Program-made: the position numbers and the translations under genes
In this document: piece after piece, positions 37,015 through 49,640 of the stretch
Layout of the letters: each line of letters starts with the position of its first letter
Numbering within the stretch: position 1 is the first letter of the stretch
Notes under the pieces: model-generated
Told to the model about the DNA's origin: nothing
Databases searched by the model: none
The model's input: the letters and a program-made list of their open reading frames with translations, nothing else
Origin: Cyclaneusma minus
Lineage: Eukaryota > Ascomycota > Leotiomycetes > Marthamycetales > Marthamycetaceae
Length of the DNA stretch: 64,000 nt
NCBI GenBank assembly: GCA_037179335.1
Contig: JAKZHN010000037.1
Span: 62,001 to 126,000 of the forward strand
Direction: 5' to 3'

Positions 37015-40000
37015 ATAAATCATAAGCCCGGCTTTGCCAATTTAATAGCTGGATTATAATTATATCGCCATCGCTTTTTTAATTTTAAATTCAAAATACT
37101 TTTTTATATATTTGCGTGCGTAATAGCCTTGCGCTATAAAATTAAAATAATTTAATTTCGCAAATTAAGCCTATTTAAGTTTATTTTTCAATTCAAATTG
37201 AAATAAGTTTTAAGCAATTGAAAAACCTTATATTTTTAAGCTTATTTGCTTAAAAAAGTTCTTTAATTATTAATTTGCAATAAATAAAATAATTTATTTA
37301 ATTCAAATTTAAAGCAATTTTTTGAAAATTGCAAAAAATATAAATTTTGTAAAAACAAAAGTTTCTAGTTGATTTACAATAACCAATTATGGCTAAAAAA
37401 TATAATAGCGCTATTAAGTAGCGCATTCCAATTTTTAGCTTTAATAATTATTTAAATTAATTCCTTTAAATAAAAATTAATTTTTTTAAAAAGCGAATTT
37501 ATTATACTATTTCAACTCCGATAAAAATTTATATTTTAATTAATTAATTAATTAATATTAAAAATCTAAAAATTGCAGCCGCTATATTTATATTCATTAC
37601 AGCTATTGCAATTGCTATATTTATTGCAATTTTAATAGCTATGCTATTAAATAGCAATTTATTTATAACCGATATTAATGAACTAGCAAATACTATTACC
37701 AAGCTAATAATTAATAGCATTATTTATAAATTTAGCAAAAGAAAAGAGAAAATCTATTTAAAATTTGGCTATTGCAATTATAATTATATTTTCTTTTTTT
37801 AAAAAAACAAATAATGAAAAAAGTTTTAAAAAATATTTAATTGCTTATGTATTTTAAAACCATTTTAAATTAAAATATAAAAAATTTACAAATTAATTGC
37901 TAATTATTATATAATTAAAATCTATGTTTTTTTATAAATAATTTGGTTATAATAAAAGCTTAAAATATTTTAAAAATATATTAAAAGAAACTAATTACAG
38001 CTAATAACTTTTATAAAAATATATATATAAATAAATAGCTTTTTTAAATCCTTTATAAAATTTGCCAAATTGCAAATTTAAACTATTTTGCAATTATTAT
38101 AATATTTTAAAATTTAATTTTCATTTTAATTAATATTAAATTTTAATATTTATATAAAATAAAATAGCAATTTATATTAAAAATTAAATATAATATGATT
38201 ATATATAATAATTAAAATAATTAAATTAATATTTATAAAAGAAATTAATGCAGCCAAAATAAATAAGGCAGCTATTTTAATTAGCATAATTTATTATATA
38301 TTTGCTTATATGCAAAATTACTTTCCAATAAAATTCGCAATAATTCTAATTGCAGTTTATATAATTTAATTCTATATTGCATTTGCTAATATCTTTTTTT
38401 AGCAAAATTTCTGTTTTTATTAAAATTATTTAATATAAAAATTTAAAAAAACGCAATAATAAGAATAATAAAAATAATTAAAAAAGCTTTAAATTATAGA
38501 TAATCCGTTTTATAATTTGGCGCAAAAATTAAAAAAGCGGTTTAAAAAAAGATTAAAATTTATTATTTAAAAGCGATAGGCTTTATCGCCAATAAAAACG
38601 AAAAGAACATTAAAAGAATCCAATTAAAAAATCCAAAAAAAGAAAATTACTTTTCCAGAAAATTAATTAATAAAATTACTTCTTTTGCTAAATATTAGAT
38701 ATAGCCGTTTTTAGCCATCTATTTAATTAAATTAATGTATTTAAATAAATAAATTAATTATCAAAATACATATTAACTAAAATTAATAAAACATATTTGG
38801 GCTATTTATTACAATATTGCATTATTAATATATAAAAATACATTTTTAATAATATTGGAAAAACAAATTATTATGTAATTTAATTTCAATTAAATTTAGG
38901 AAAAGCAGCTATATAATATTGATTTTAATAATTTTAAAATATAATTTTAAAATACAAATAGCCAAATTATAATTAAAGCAAATATATATAAAGGATTATA
39001 TATTATAATATATAGAAATACCGGTAAAATTAAAATAATATATATTGCAAAAATAAACGAAAATATAAAAAAAATAACACAAAATTGGCCAAAAAAAACT
39101 TAGCTTGAAATTATTAAATTCAGTTAATTAGAATTTCCAAAATTTACCAAGAATAAATAATATATTTAAAAGCTATAATATAACGAATATATTATATAAA
39201 ATTAAACAAAAATGTCAATTTTTATAAAATAATAATATTAAATAAGCCAACTAAAGTTCTAATTATTTAAAAAAAAACTGCAATTATTGTATTATTAAAA
39301 AAAACAAAAAATTGGATTTCAAAAAGCTAAATTCGTATAAAAGAAAACTCGAGTTTATTTATTTTAATATTATTGGAAATTTGAATTAAATTTTTTGCAT
39401 AAATAAATAGTTATTTTAAATTATTAATTTTCATTTAAAAAAATCTAATTTATTTTTTATAAAATAAAGGCTATAATTAATAAACAAATTAAAAATATAA
39501 ATTAGGAAAGAAACCTATAAATTGGTTGCAAAATTAGAATTTTCAGAAATAATGATACTTTTAAATTATTTAAAATTATTAAAAAATAAAAATATATTAA
39601 AAATATAAAATATTAGCTTATAATAGTTATATTTTTATATTAAAATGGGCTAATTAACCGCAATATTTAAATTATTTGAGCAAATATTAAATTACGTTTT
39701 TTAACGCTTCGCTACCAATTGGATTTTAAAATAAAATTGCTAAATATAATTGTTATATTTAAAACTATAATAAAAAAAACCAACAATTAATAAATTTTTA
39801 ATAAATTTTAATAAAGCTTATCTTTAAATAATTTCCAAAATTAATTATATTTAAATATGCGGCGTTAAATATTATACATATTTAAATTAAAAAACGCTAT
39901 TTTAAAATTAGTAATATAATAACTTAATAAATATCGGAAAAATTAGGATTTTTATGAACTATACGAAAACTATTATTAAATAATAAAAATCTTATTTTTT

Positions 40001-42469
40001 AAAGCTAGAAAGAATTACCCATATTAGCTAATACAAATTTTTTAAAAACACCTTTAATAATATTATTAAATCAAAAATTTAATTACCCGCAAAATATAAA
40101 AATCTAATTAAAAAAATTTAGACCGCAAATAACCAAATAAATTATTAAAAACTATACTGCTAAAATAAAATTTAAAAATATTTAAAAAAGCCGCTAAAAT
40201 AGCATTTTTGAATTAAAAATCAAATATTATTTAAAATAGGCCAATTATTTTTGCAATATCTAAGCCGCAAAATAAAAGATTTATTAATAATTTAAAAAAT
40301 ATTTTAAATGAATTGTTTTAAGCATTTAATTTAAAAAAGCAATATTAGCCAAGATTTAAGCCATTTTAAATATTTTAATTATAATTAATAATTAATAATA
40401 TTTCAAGCTTTAAGAATATTGCTTTACCTTTAAATTTAAATAAAATAGCAAATTTAATAAAGATAATTAAAAAAAGAATTGGCAAGGCTTTAAAATCTAA
40501 TAAAAAAGCAAAATAGTTTTGTATTAAAAGAATAGAATTTTTAAAAATCGAAATTTGAATTTCGCAATTTATATTTATTTCCGACTATATTAAATATAAT
40601 AACAATAATGATATACCAAATTTACCAAATTAAAAAATAATAAATACTCAGGCTATTTTTATTAATTAATTAATAATTTTAATAAATTAAAATTCAAAAT
40701 TAGCAATTATACCAAATTAGCGTTATTTTTTAAAAAAATACCTGGGCAAAAGGCATTAAAACAAATATTGCTAAAATTAAAAATTAAAAAATAAAGCTTA
40801 TAAAAATTATATATATAATATTGGTATAAAAGGATTATAATAATAAAGATTTTAATAAATTAATTATTAATAATATAGAAAAAGCGTATTTAGTAATTAA
40901 AATATATGAAATTTATATTTTATAAATATATAATGAAGCCATTAATAATCCCAAATATTTTAATAAATAAAAAAAAGCCATAAAAATAAAACTAATATTC
41001 TTTTTAAAAAACAGCATTCAAAAAAATAGCTTAATTTAAAAATATTAATTTGGTATTTATAAAACAAATTTATACAATTAAAATAAATTTAAGAAAAATA
41101 ATAAAATATTTTAAAATTAGGCTAATAGCTAAAGGATTTTTTTAAAAATACGAAAAAAAATATATTAAAATATTTGTTCCAATTATACGCATAGAATCTT
41201 TATATTTATTTTTATTAATTATAATATAAAACGATTTTAAATATTTTTATTTTGATATTAAAAATGCATTTACAAAAGCCAAAAACCAATTTAATATTTT
41301 TATAAAGGCGTTTAAAAAAGTAGAATTTTTTAAAACAAGTATTTTAGCTTATAAAACATTTATACGAATTTAAATAAATTATAAAAAATTAAAATCGTTT
41401 TATAAAAAAGAAATTGTTAAAATAGGATTTTATATAAAATAAAGCCGATTTGTATTTTTATATTTATTTTAAAAAATAGATTAAATTTTTAATTTATATT
41501 AATAATATTATTATAGTTGCAAAAAATAAAAAACTTTAATATATATTTTTTTATTAAAAATCTAGGAAAAATAAGTAAAATTTTAAATATAAAAATAACA
41601 AAAAATTAAAAAACCAAAATGCTATAATTGAATTAAAAAAAATTGTATTACTTTTAATAAATTTAATATTTATAAAATATAAAAAAATCCTAAAAGAAAT
41701 CCTATTTTAAATTATATTAATTTGCATTTTATATTTAAAATCAATAAAATAATAAATATTTAAAAATATTAGCGCGCAATTGGAAGTTTTATATTGCTAT
41801 AATTTTAATTAAATTAAATATAATTTTTGCCTTTAATAAATTAATGCAATATATATTAAATTTAGTTATATATTATAATTATGCTTTAAAAGATTTAATA
41901 CGGTATTTAAATTTAATAATCAATTATAAAATCTATTATAATTCAAAAAAAGACTTTTTTATAATAATTTATTTAAATGCAAATTAGACCAGTAATAAAA
42001 TAAAATAAATAAGTGTTTTTAAAAGTGTTATTATATTTTATAATAAATTATTATTATAGTCTAGTAAAAAATAATAATTAATAGCTATTTTAATTTATAA
42101 AGCAAAATATATGGAATTGGCAATCTGCGCCAAGCAAGGCCAATGGATTAATTAAATTTTTAAATGTTTAGATTATTTTTAATATATTAAAAAAAAAATA
42201 AAAAACATAAAAGATGATTAAAATCCAATTGCCTTAATTAAAAACATTTAATTGTATAAAAACTTAAAATATATTAATATTAGCTATTATTATATTTGGG
42301 ATTAAAAAAAAAGGATAAATATCGACTTTATTTCTACGGACAATATAATTGCTAATGAAATAATTAAACCATTACTAAAAACTAAATTTAAGAAATTTGT
42401 AAAAATAATGAATATAATAAATAAAAACATAAAAAAATAAAAAAATAAGAAATAGATTTTAAAAAGGAG

Positions 42470-42669
42470 TGTTAAAATAAAATAATATCCGCCTTTTGGT
42501 ATTTCAAGCAGCTAGTGGTGGTCCGTATATCGTAGCCAGCGCTATCGCCAAGAGAGTTTAAATAGCTTTATAATAAAGGAGTAAGCTTCTCTCTCTCCTC
42601 CTTATTGCAATTAATATAGCTATTCCCTGCCCCTGCTTGAATTTATAGGTAATGCTTATTTAGGTTTCA
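42470..42669 (+). repeat. 3' LTR of copia element C
   Basis: Runs TGTTAAAATAAAA to GGTTTCA with canonical TG..CA ends. Better preserved than the 5' copy (CTTCTCTCTCTCCTCCTT is intact), then the ATAAT target duplication. Confidence 0.88.
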
Positions 42670-42748
42670 ATAATAATTTTAATAAATCAATTATTTTTAC
42701 CCATGCTATGCAATTAACCAATAAATAGGCTTTTATTAGCACAATTTA

Positions 42749-43121
42749 AAAAATATTAAAAATTGCAAAAGCTATTAAAATAGCCGCTAATAAAGCCAGG
42801 AAAGCAGTTAAAAAAACAGCTAATAAAACAGCTAAATTAGCAAAGTTTTTTAAATATCCAATTAAGCGCAAAAAAATAGCCAAAGCTAAAATTAATAGGC
42901 AGCAAAATAGTGGCAATAATAAAAATAACGATAATAAAAATAACGGCAGCAAAAATAATAATAAAATTGGGTTTAGCATAGCTATAAATAATATTAATAA
43001 TAAATTATATAAAAAAAATATTAAGCGTAAAAAACGCTGGGCTAAAAGCCAAATTAAAGCAATTTGCCTTAATATAATTACTAATATTAAACAGGCCTTT
43101 ATTTATAAAAAGAAAAGCTAA
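42749..43121 (+). pseudogene. RIP-ghost of a charged protein, right arm of the block
   Basis: After a TAA at about 42755 the plus frame stays open for roughly 120 codons to TAA near 43121, unusual in this stop-rich DNA. The translation is almost all Lys, Asn, Ala and Ile (AIKIAANKARKAVKKTANKT, later NNKNNDNKNNGS). Because RIP on the opposite strand turns GAA into AAA and GAT into AAT, many of these Lys/Asn codons were probably Glu/Asp, so an acidic, helical C-terminal region is likely. It lies in non-copia sequence between copia C and the right inverted repeat, so it may be the tail of the host transposon's protein. Family not identified. Confidence 0.35.
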
Positions 43122-43282
43122 AACTATTTAATTAAATTCAGAATTAAAGCGGGGAAAGCAAAGAAAAAGAACAATTATATTTAAAAATATTTAAAAACCA
43201 TTTAAATATATATTTATATTAAAACCGATTTTTTTCCCTTGGGATTTTCCCTTTAAATAACCTTAAAAATTAAAAAAACTAA

Positions 43283-43409
43283 AAAGAATTAAAATTAAAT
43301 ATGGGCTGGCCCATTTGCAAATGGGGTATGCTATTTGTAAATGGCGTGCCATTTATAAATGGGCCAGCCGGTTTATAAATGGGCCCAATTGACCAATTGC
43401 ACGGAACAG
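43283..43409 (-). repeat. Right terminal inverted repeat
   Basis: Reverse complement of the left end, better preserved. It contains CCATTTGCAAATGG, CTATTTGTAAATGG, CCATTTATAAATGG and TTTATAAATGGG near-palindromes at about 20-bp spacing and ends CACGGAACAG. Confidence 0.85.
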
Positions 43410-46400
43410 GACTAAGAGGACCATGAGATATAAATATGCGCCTGCTTCGCTGTGAGTTTCCCTTCGACCTTGGTACTAGCACAACATGAATAGAATTAAA
43501 GAGCTTCGGAACATGTAGGGACTTGGCCCAACACATCAGCAAAGCAGCATGTATTTGCAGCTTCAAAATCAAGCTGGGAAGCCGTCGTCTCCATGCGATC
43601 ACGTCGAGATATGTCGTCGATTCTTGGAGTTCGCGCTCTCTCGGAGGATAACAACAGCACAAATGCAACGACATCAGCAAAACCAGTCGAGAGCCAGTCG
43701 TTTGCGAAAGAGACTACGTTTTGACTAATGCGAAACTGCAAGGTATGATCGCAGCATCGCCCAGATCCGAACTTCTAGTTTTCGGAGCCAGGAGGTTTCT
43801 CCAATGGCGGTGTATCCAGCATTGGGAGCCATGTGCCATGTGTGGGTTTCACGCGCACCTCGTTCCTTGGCTGTTTGACGCAGTCGGATGGATTCCCTTT
43901 ATACGTCCATGGCTCGAGCACGCAAGTTTCGCACACATACCCGCCCCGTTTCTCTCGACAGCAGCATCCAAGCAGCGACAGCAGCAAAGCCGGGAGCTGG
44001 AGAAACACAGCAGATCGTGGAAACAATATTTTTGCTCATGTCCATAGCTACCTATAGCACATCATGGCAGCAGGTACGTACCCAGGATATTATTCTAGAC
44101 TGGGCCTCTTCCTGGAATTCGCCAACTCTCAAACCTTCATCGCTGGATAATGACTTACTTCGCTGGGCTGCCTTCGAGCTACCCGATGCCGCCTTGTATA
44201 CCTCTGCGCTCACAGACAGGCGTAGAACCTTCACGTGCCTTGCTTAATCCTCTCGAGGAGTCACGTCTCATTTAAGCAAAGTCCTGAACAATGCTGGAAG
44301 CATCTCGAGTTCTGTGGCCTAGGCGACAAAAACAGCAAATCATGGCAGAAGTTAACGGCCTTGAGAGTGGAGCTCGCGGAAAAGAAAATGAGCGCAGCTG
44401 ACTTGTGTGCTGGGGTTCTAGGACATAGCATGGACGAGCCTGTGATATCCCTCCCACAACCAGCCTTGTTTCATAGTCCACCCAGTTTCCAATATCTCTC
44501 CCGGAGACTTCTTCTTTGCATTACTGGTTTGAAAGCGAGCAGCGGTCCTTTTTATACATCGATATGCACGGTAGAGACAGTCACCACGTGTCTCACTTAC
44601 TTCCTTAAAGAACTCCAGCATCATCTCAAGAATACCTGGAAAAACAATCGCATTCGACGTTTGCCAGGATTACACAAGCGACGACATCAGTGAAATGCGT
44701 CGACAATAGGTAAGCCGCTTACGGAGCAAAATCACTGACTGGCGTAGATCATGCTATTACAGTATAGTAGTAAGTCTTCAGAATCCACCAAGAATCCAAT
44801 TCAGACAGCTTCTTTGCATGTCATCCAGCCTTGATATTTTGTAATTTGTACTGTTTCTTGTTTACTTGGTTGACCAGAAGCTGTTTCATGAGACCTTTTA
44901 TACCTCGAGATGGACAAACAGAGAGAGGGCTGGTCCATGTCTCGCTTGTCTCTCTCACGGAGTTAGATCTGAAACAGAGGGTGCCTGAGGAACTCTTGGA
45001 TTCGAAGGCTTCTAGGGGAGGGACTCATGCACGGAACGAAACTTTGGCTGATTTGTGTGCTCGACTGAAATTAACGGGCTGAGTTGCTTGTTGTCTAGCC
45101 AACCTCAATTATCGTATGCTGCAGCCTCGCATCTTGTCATGGACCTCCACCATTTTGTTCTGCTGCTTCTAAGCTCTCCGAGGACCCTTTTTATACCCCA
45201 GTGGGGACGAGCAAGACCAGTTCCTCTCACGTGTCTACGTGCGATATTTCTATCGGCAGAAGAACACGAGCAACGATGGTAGAGAAACGCTTTGATGTTA
45301 TCAATTCATACGTGACAGAAAGGCTTGGCTATGTCGTGTGCTGTGGTCGTGGCACCGTACAAATCTAGAGTTGATACTACGTAGCTGAACTCCCAGTTAG
45401 CAGTATAGTTAGCCTGACACAAATACTGCCACAGTACTGGTCTTCGTTCTGATCCCTTTTCTTGGCTGGGATCGAGGGGCCTAATGCCTCTTTTTATACC
45501 TCTGTGTTGGAAGGTGCAGCTGGGTACGCTTCGCCCATTCATGATATTTCTATCGACAGAAGGTACAAGCAATGATGGTAATGACAGCCTTCGACAGTGA
45601 GAAACTCATTTACAGAAAATGAGCTTACTCGGTTTCGAGGATTCGAGGAAAGCATGACATTGCAAAGCCATGGTGCTTCCAGATCGTCTGGAACATTGGG
45701 TGCCACTCCGCAAAGCGCAGTCTTCTAATTCTTTTCCTTAACTTGGATGGAGGGGGGTTGATGGCTGTTTCTATACCTCAGCTGGAGGAGCAGCGAGGCG
45801 AGCTTTGATCACCTGAGCTCTTTTTATTGACAGCAGCAGAGCAGCAGCGATGAAAGGAAAATACTTCGACAATAGGGAATTCGTGTACAGAAAAAATGCC
45901 TGTTCCGTTTTTAAAATTTGGGAAAAGCATGAACTTCTGAACTTGTGGTGCTTCTTTGCAATCTAAGCAGCCTGGAACATCGGGTGCCACGCACCATAGA
46001 ATGCAAGAAGTTCGTATCTTTCCTTGGCTGGCTGGAAGAGGTTTGATAGCTCTTTTTATACCTTTGTAGGAGGAGCAACTACGGTAGGTAAGCTTCGCTC
46101 ACTTACGGTATTCATATCGACACCAGTACACGAGTAAAGACGGTAACAAAAGCGTTCAACAGTACTCCAAAACGTTGCCCGCGGAAGAGCTTGGCTGACA
46201 TGGATGGTGTGAGTACAGCATGGTACAGCACTAGAATGTGAATTGTGAAACTAAGGTGTTTTCATGTCGTCCATCCATCCTGGAACTGCCTGCGTTGCAT
46301 GCAGGGGCGTGTCTTGGAGTTGTTTTCTTGGAACTGTTTTCTTGGTTGGGTTGAAGGTGTGTGATGGTCCTTCTTATACCTGCATGGTACCTTACGACTG

Positions 46401-47459
46401 GAACAGGCTGGCTTCTCTTAAGTGCTCACTCACCCTCGTTTTTCTCGAGAGCAGCTGATATGCAACGACGGTAGTGGATGTCTTCAAGACTAGGTGCGTT
46501 GCGGAGAAAAAGAGCTTGGCTGCCATACATGGTGCGAGTGCAACATGATACAGACTTCTAACTGAAACTGCGATTCGAAGGCTCCTATTTGCAGTCTAGC
46601 CAAAGTCCAACACCTGGAGCATTCTGCGTCGAGGCTCTATTTCTACTGCTTTCTTGTGTCGAAGGGCGCCTCTTTATACCTCGCTAGAATGAGCAAGCAG
46701 GCCTCGCCCGCTTGCGCCGTCTCTCTCGACATCAGCACAGAAGCAACGACAGCAGCTGCCACCCTCGAGAACATGATGCCCCGGAAAAGTAATGCTTGGC
46801 TAGAATCTGAATGATATGGCATGGTTCTAGCATGATACAGATCTATAATGAAGATCGCAAAGTGGGGTGTGATCCTTCGACATTCAGCCATCTAGAATTG
46901 ATCACGGAGTTGTGTCTATTTCGCTTGGGTGACTTAAAGCACCACGGGACTTATTTTTATACCTCCAGGACAAGGGCAAGCAAGCGTTATCATCACTCGC
47001 ATCGTTATGTGGGATCTAAACAGTCCTCCAAACAATCTCACAAGCATTGGTATTCGACAGCAGGGTACAGGTAACGACAGCAGTGGAAAGCTCTTACAGT
47101 GAATGCATATCTGGGTTAGGGAAAGCAAGCTTCCCTAATTGGTAATGGTTCCAGCCGACACAGACCCATGGTGGAAATTCCATAATCGCGGATCGAATGG
47201 TTTGTCTGCAATCGGAATCCATCCAACCTCGAACATGGATAATTTGGGAAAACCCTACGTTGCTTGGGTGACCTAAGGCGGTTCCATGGCCCTTTTTTAT
47301 ACCTCGATGGCACCAGTAAGTCTCCTTTGTCGTCACGTGACCCGCCTCTCATTCACAGACTCCTGGGAAGCTACTCACAGTCATGGTTCGACAGCAGGGC
47401 ACAAGAGAAGACAGCAGTCCACGGATTCGACAGTAAGTGCCTAGCAGTGGGTAAGAAAG

Positions 47460-47690
47460 TAAAGCTTTTGCTAATATTGCGACTGTTGCAGGAGCTCAGG
47501 AGCTGTCTCCTAATGGGGACTAGCTTAGAACAGCGTAGCTTAGTCAGCCGTAGAAGGGAAGTGGTGATAGCTTCAAGGGCCGTAGCCACCTTACCTTCTA
47601 CACACTTGAATCTACCGCTGTTGGGCCCCTACCCCTCAAATACCCGGTTACTGTGTCTATCCTAGTGATCCCAACAGCTAAACCGAATGA
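47460..47690. other. ~200-bp extra segment within array 1
   Basis: The interval between the TATA boxes at 47293 and 47827 is about 190 bp longer than its neighbours. The extra sequence shares no recognisable block with other units and shows no obvious terminal repeats. Confidence 0.45.
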
Positions 47691-48174
47691 CATCCTTCCA
47701 GCGTGACACCTCCAGGTCTGGAGACGAAATCGCAAAGCTAGATAACTTTTGCAGGTCTAGCTAGACTCGATATTGATACCGTCTTTGGCCGCTTTGCTTG
47801 ATTGTGTTGAAGCGGTCTGGGGGTCCTTTTTATACCTCGAGGACAGAAGCAGGCAACCCTCGTCATCACGTGCCTCTTCTCTCCTCGCAAACAAGCTTAG
47901 AAGACGATCGAATTCAATGGTTCGACAGCAGGGCACAAGCAACGACAGCAATGAAAGCCTTCGAGGGCTAAGTACCTGGATAGTATCTAAGGTTCAGGAA
48001 AGTGCGCGGCTAACTCGACTGGACTGAATGGTATTACTTCAGCATAGCACAGGTCTGGAGCCGACAATCGAAATCGCAAAGCAGTAATCCTTACTCGGAG
48101 TCTAGCCAGACTCAAACATGGCAAGGCGGCATTTGATGTATTTTGCTTAATTTTTTTGTAAAGGTGTAAGAGTC

Positions 48175-48290
48175 CTTTTTTATACCTCAAGGACAGAAGC
48201 AAGCAACCCTCGTCGTCACGTGCCTCGCTTCTCCTTTAGACAGTTTCCAGGAAGACCATCGAATTCGACGGTTCGACGGCAGAACACCAT
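48175..48290 (-). promoter_or_regulatory. Representative array-1 promoter
   Basis: On the minus strand from upstream: TGCCGTCGAA (48288-48279), GAGAAGCGAGGCACGTGACGACG with CACGTG at 48217-48222, then TTGAGGTATAAAAAAGGA at 48187-48172. CACGTG is the binding hexamer of bHLH factors (Cbf1/Pho4 type) and some bZIPs. Spacing of about 35 bp to TATA recurs in the neighbouring units. Confidence 0.6.
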
Positions 48291-49640
48291 CGATGACAGA
48301 AGTGAAAGCCTTCGGCAGTGAGTACCAAGAGACCAGGCAGATAGATCAGGAAGGAGAAGGTTCGCTGAATAGATTTACGACTAGCATGGCACCAATCTGA
48401 CGTTGACATGGTAACGTTGGATTTCCTTGCAAGTCTCCAGTCTCCAACATGGCGCATGAAATCAAATGGTGACAGGTGTTGCGAATTGTCTTTTGCTTAG
48501 TGACCTAAAGAGGTGTGATGGTCCTTTTTATACGTCGAGGACAGGAGCAAGCAGCCAGCCCTCATCGTCACGTGCTTCGCTTTTCCTCCCAATTAAGTCC
48601 TGGAAGACCATGGAATTCGATGCCTCGACAGCAGGGCTTCGGAGACGGCGGTAGTGGAAGCTTTCGACAGTTAGTATCTAGCGGCTAGCTTAAGCTATGC
48701 CAGTCAGGAAAGAGAGGCTTTGCTGAGTTCAATGTTCTAGTTCCAACATGACACAAGTCTGACATTGAAATGGCAACGTTGGATACCTAATTTGCAATCC
48801 TCCCGCCTCGGACAGTCGCATGAAGTTTGAACTCTTCTTTTGCTTAGTGACCTAAAGCAGGTCAATGGGCCTTTATATACTCCTTGAGACCAGAAGAGCA
48901 AGCACTCCTCCTCATCACGTGCCTAGCCTTCCCTTCACAAAGTCCAGCAAACCGATTGAATTTGATGGTCGACAGCAGGGCACAAGTAACAACAACAAAG
49001 CACGGCTTCGAACGTGAAGACCCCAATACCTAAATAAATTAAAGAGTAGCTAAATTTTCTTGGATCGACTGATACGGTTTCAGCATGTTGAAGGTCCAGA
49101 ATTGGAATTGAAAACTAGCTGAGGGACATGAGTGCCTTTTTGCAGTCTAGTGACTAAATAATCAGCTTTTACTTTACGCTTTCCCCTTGGTTATGTTGAA
49201 GAGGTTCGGGAGTCCTTTTTATACCTCGAGGAGAAAAGCAAATAGGCCTCAGCATCACGTGCCTCGCTTCTCCCGAAAACTCGAGTTCGATGGTCGACAG
49301 GAGGGGGCAAGCAACGGCGGCAGTAGACGGCTTCGACAGTGAGCAGATCTCTAAATAGGACAGGCCTGCAAGGAGGAGTGAGCCCAGATGTATTGAATGT
49401 TATGCGTGCTGCATGGGAAGGTAGAGGTTTAGGTCGAAATTGCGTGGGTTCGTTCTCTGCAAACTCGCCCACCTCGAACATGCTCCTTTGGCTTGAGTGG
49501 ATACTTGCTTGGGTGACCTAGAGCTATCCGCGGGCCCACTTTATACCCCAATCTCGACGTAGACGCGCAAGCAGGACTCACCGTCACGTGCACTGCTTCT
49601 CTCCATTTTCTCTCCTGACCGCATCACGTGACACATTTCC

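Larger units (their letters stand above)
36815..42669 (+). mobile_element. Ty1/copia element C, complete with LTRs and target duplication
   Basis: Exact 200-bp LTRs (36815-37014 and 42470-42669), a polypurine tract AAAAAGGAG immediately before the 3' LTR, and an ATAAT target duplication at 36810-36814 and 42670-42674. Plus-strand translation near 41110-41290 gives RLIAKGF, then KYIKIFVPIIRIESL and FDIKNAFTKA, the copia reverse-transcriptase landmarks. RNase H follows at about 42100-42150 (KYMELAICAKQGQW), and the usual end motif at 42310-42360 reads INIDFISTDNIIA. Stops and Glu/Asp-to-Lys/Asn changes pervade, as RIP would give. Length 5855 bp. Dead element. Confidence 0.88.
16906..43409. mobile_element. 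26.5-kb RIP-degraded nested transposon block bounded by inverted repeats
   Basis: Composition switches sharply at both ends to almost pure A/T. The ends are inverted copies of one another, beginning CTGTTCCGTGCAATT. Inside are at least four Ty1/copia elements: three on the minus strand (one inside another) and one on the plus strand. About 3.7 kb of non-copia sequence remains at 16906-18015, 29103-29790, 35633-36814 and 42670-43409. The simplest reading is a DNA transposon of roughly 3.7 kb that received several copia insertions and was then mutated throughout by RIP (C-to-T on either strand). No clear target-site duplication flanks the block: GGTA precedes it and GACT follows. Confidence 0.75.
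43420..49640 (-). repeat. Array 1: 18 diverged tandem promoter units facing minus
   Basis: Minus-strand TATA boxes (GAGGTATAAAAAGGA consensus; TTTTTATACCTC on the plus strand) lie at about 43897, 44194, 44549, 44896, 45187, 45491, 45767, 46051, 46371, 46671, 46955, 47293, 47827, 48175, 48525, 48871, 49216 and 49539. Spacing is 280-360 bp except one interval of 534. Upstream on the minus strand most units have CTGCTGTCGA about 90-100 bp away. Units between 47.3 and 49.6 kb, plus those near 44.2, 44.5 and 45.2 kb, have CACGTG about 35 bp upstream. Downstream, many share GTCAC(C/T)(C/A)AAGCAA about 30 bp after TATA (a plausible start site), then a TTGGCTAGACTGCAAA-like block, TTTGCGATTTCGATT and GACCTGTGTCATGCTG. 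No unit has a long conserved frame. Whether the units are transcribed is inferred from promoter architecture only. Confidence 0.75.

Noticed and set aside
16906..43409. Starship-type giant element
   Set aside because: No DUF3435 tyrosine-recombinase gene is visible at either end, cargo is only copia, and the long inverted repeats are not typical of Starships.
46643..46891. 82-codon and similar minus-strand frames in array 1 (also 48236-48457, 49191-49481)
   Set aside because: They begin at different places relative to TATA and their sequences are not conserved between units; several run back across the next promoter.
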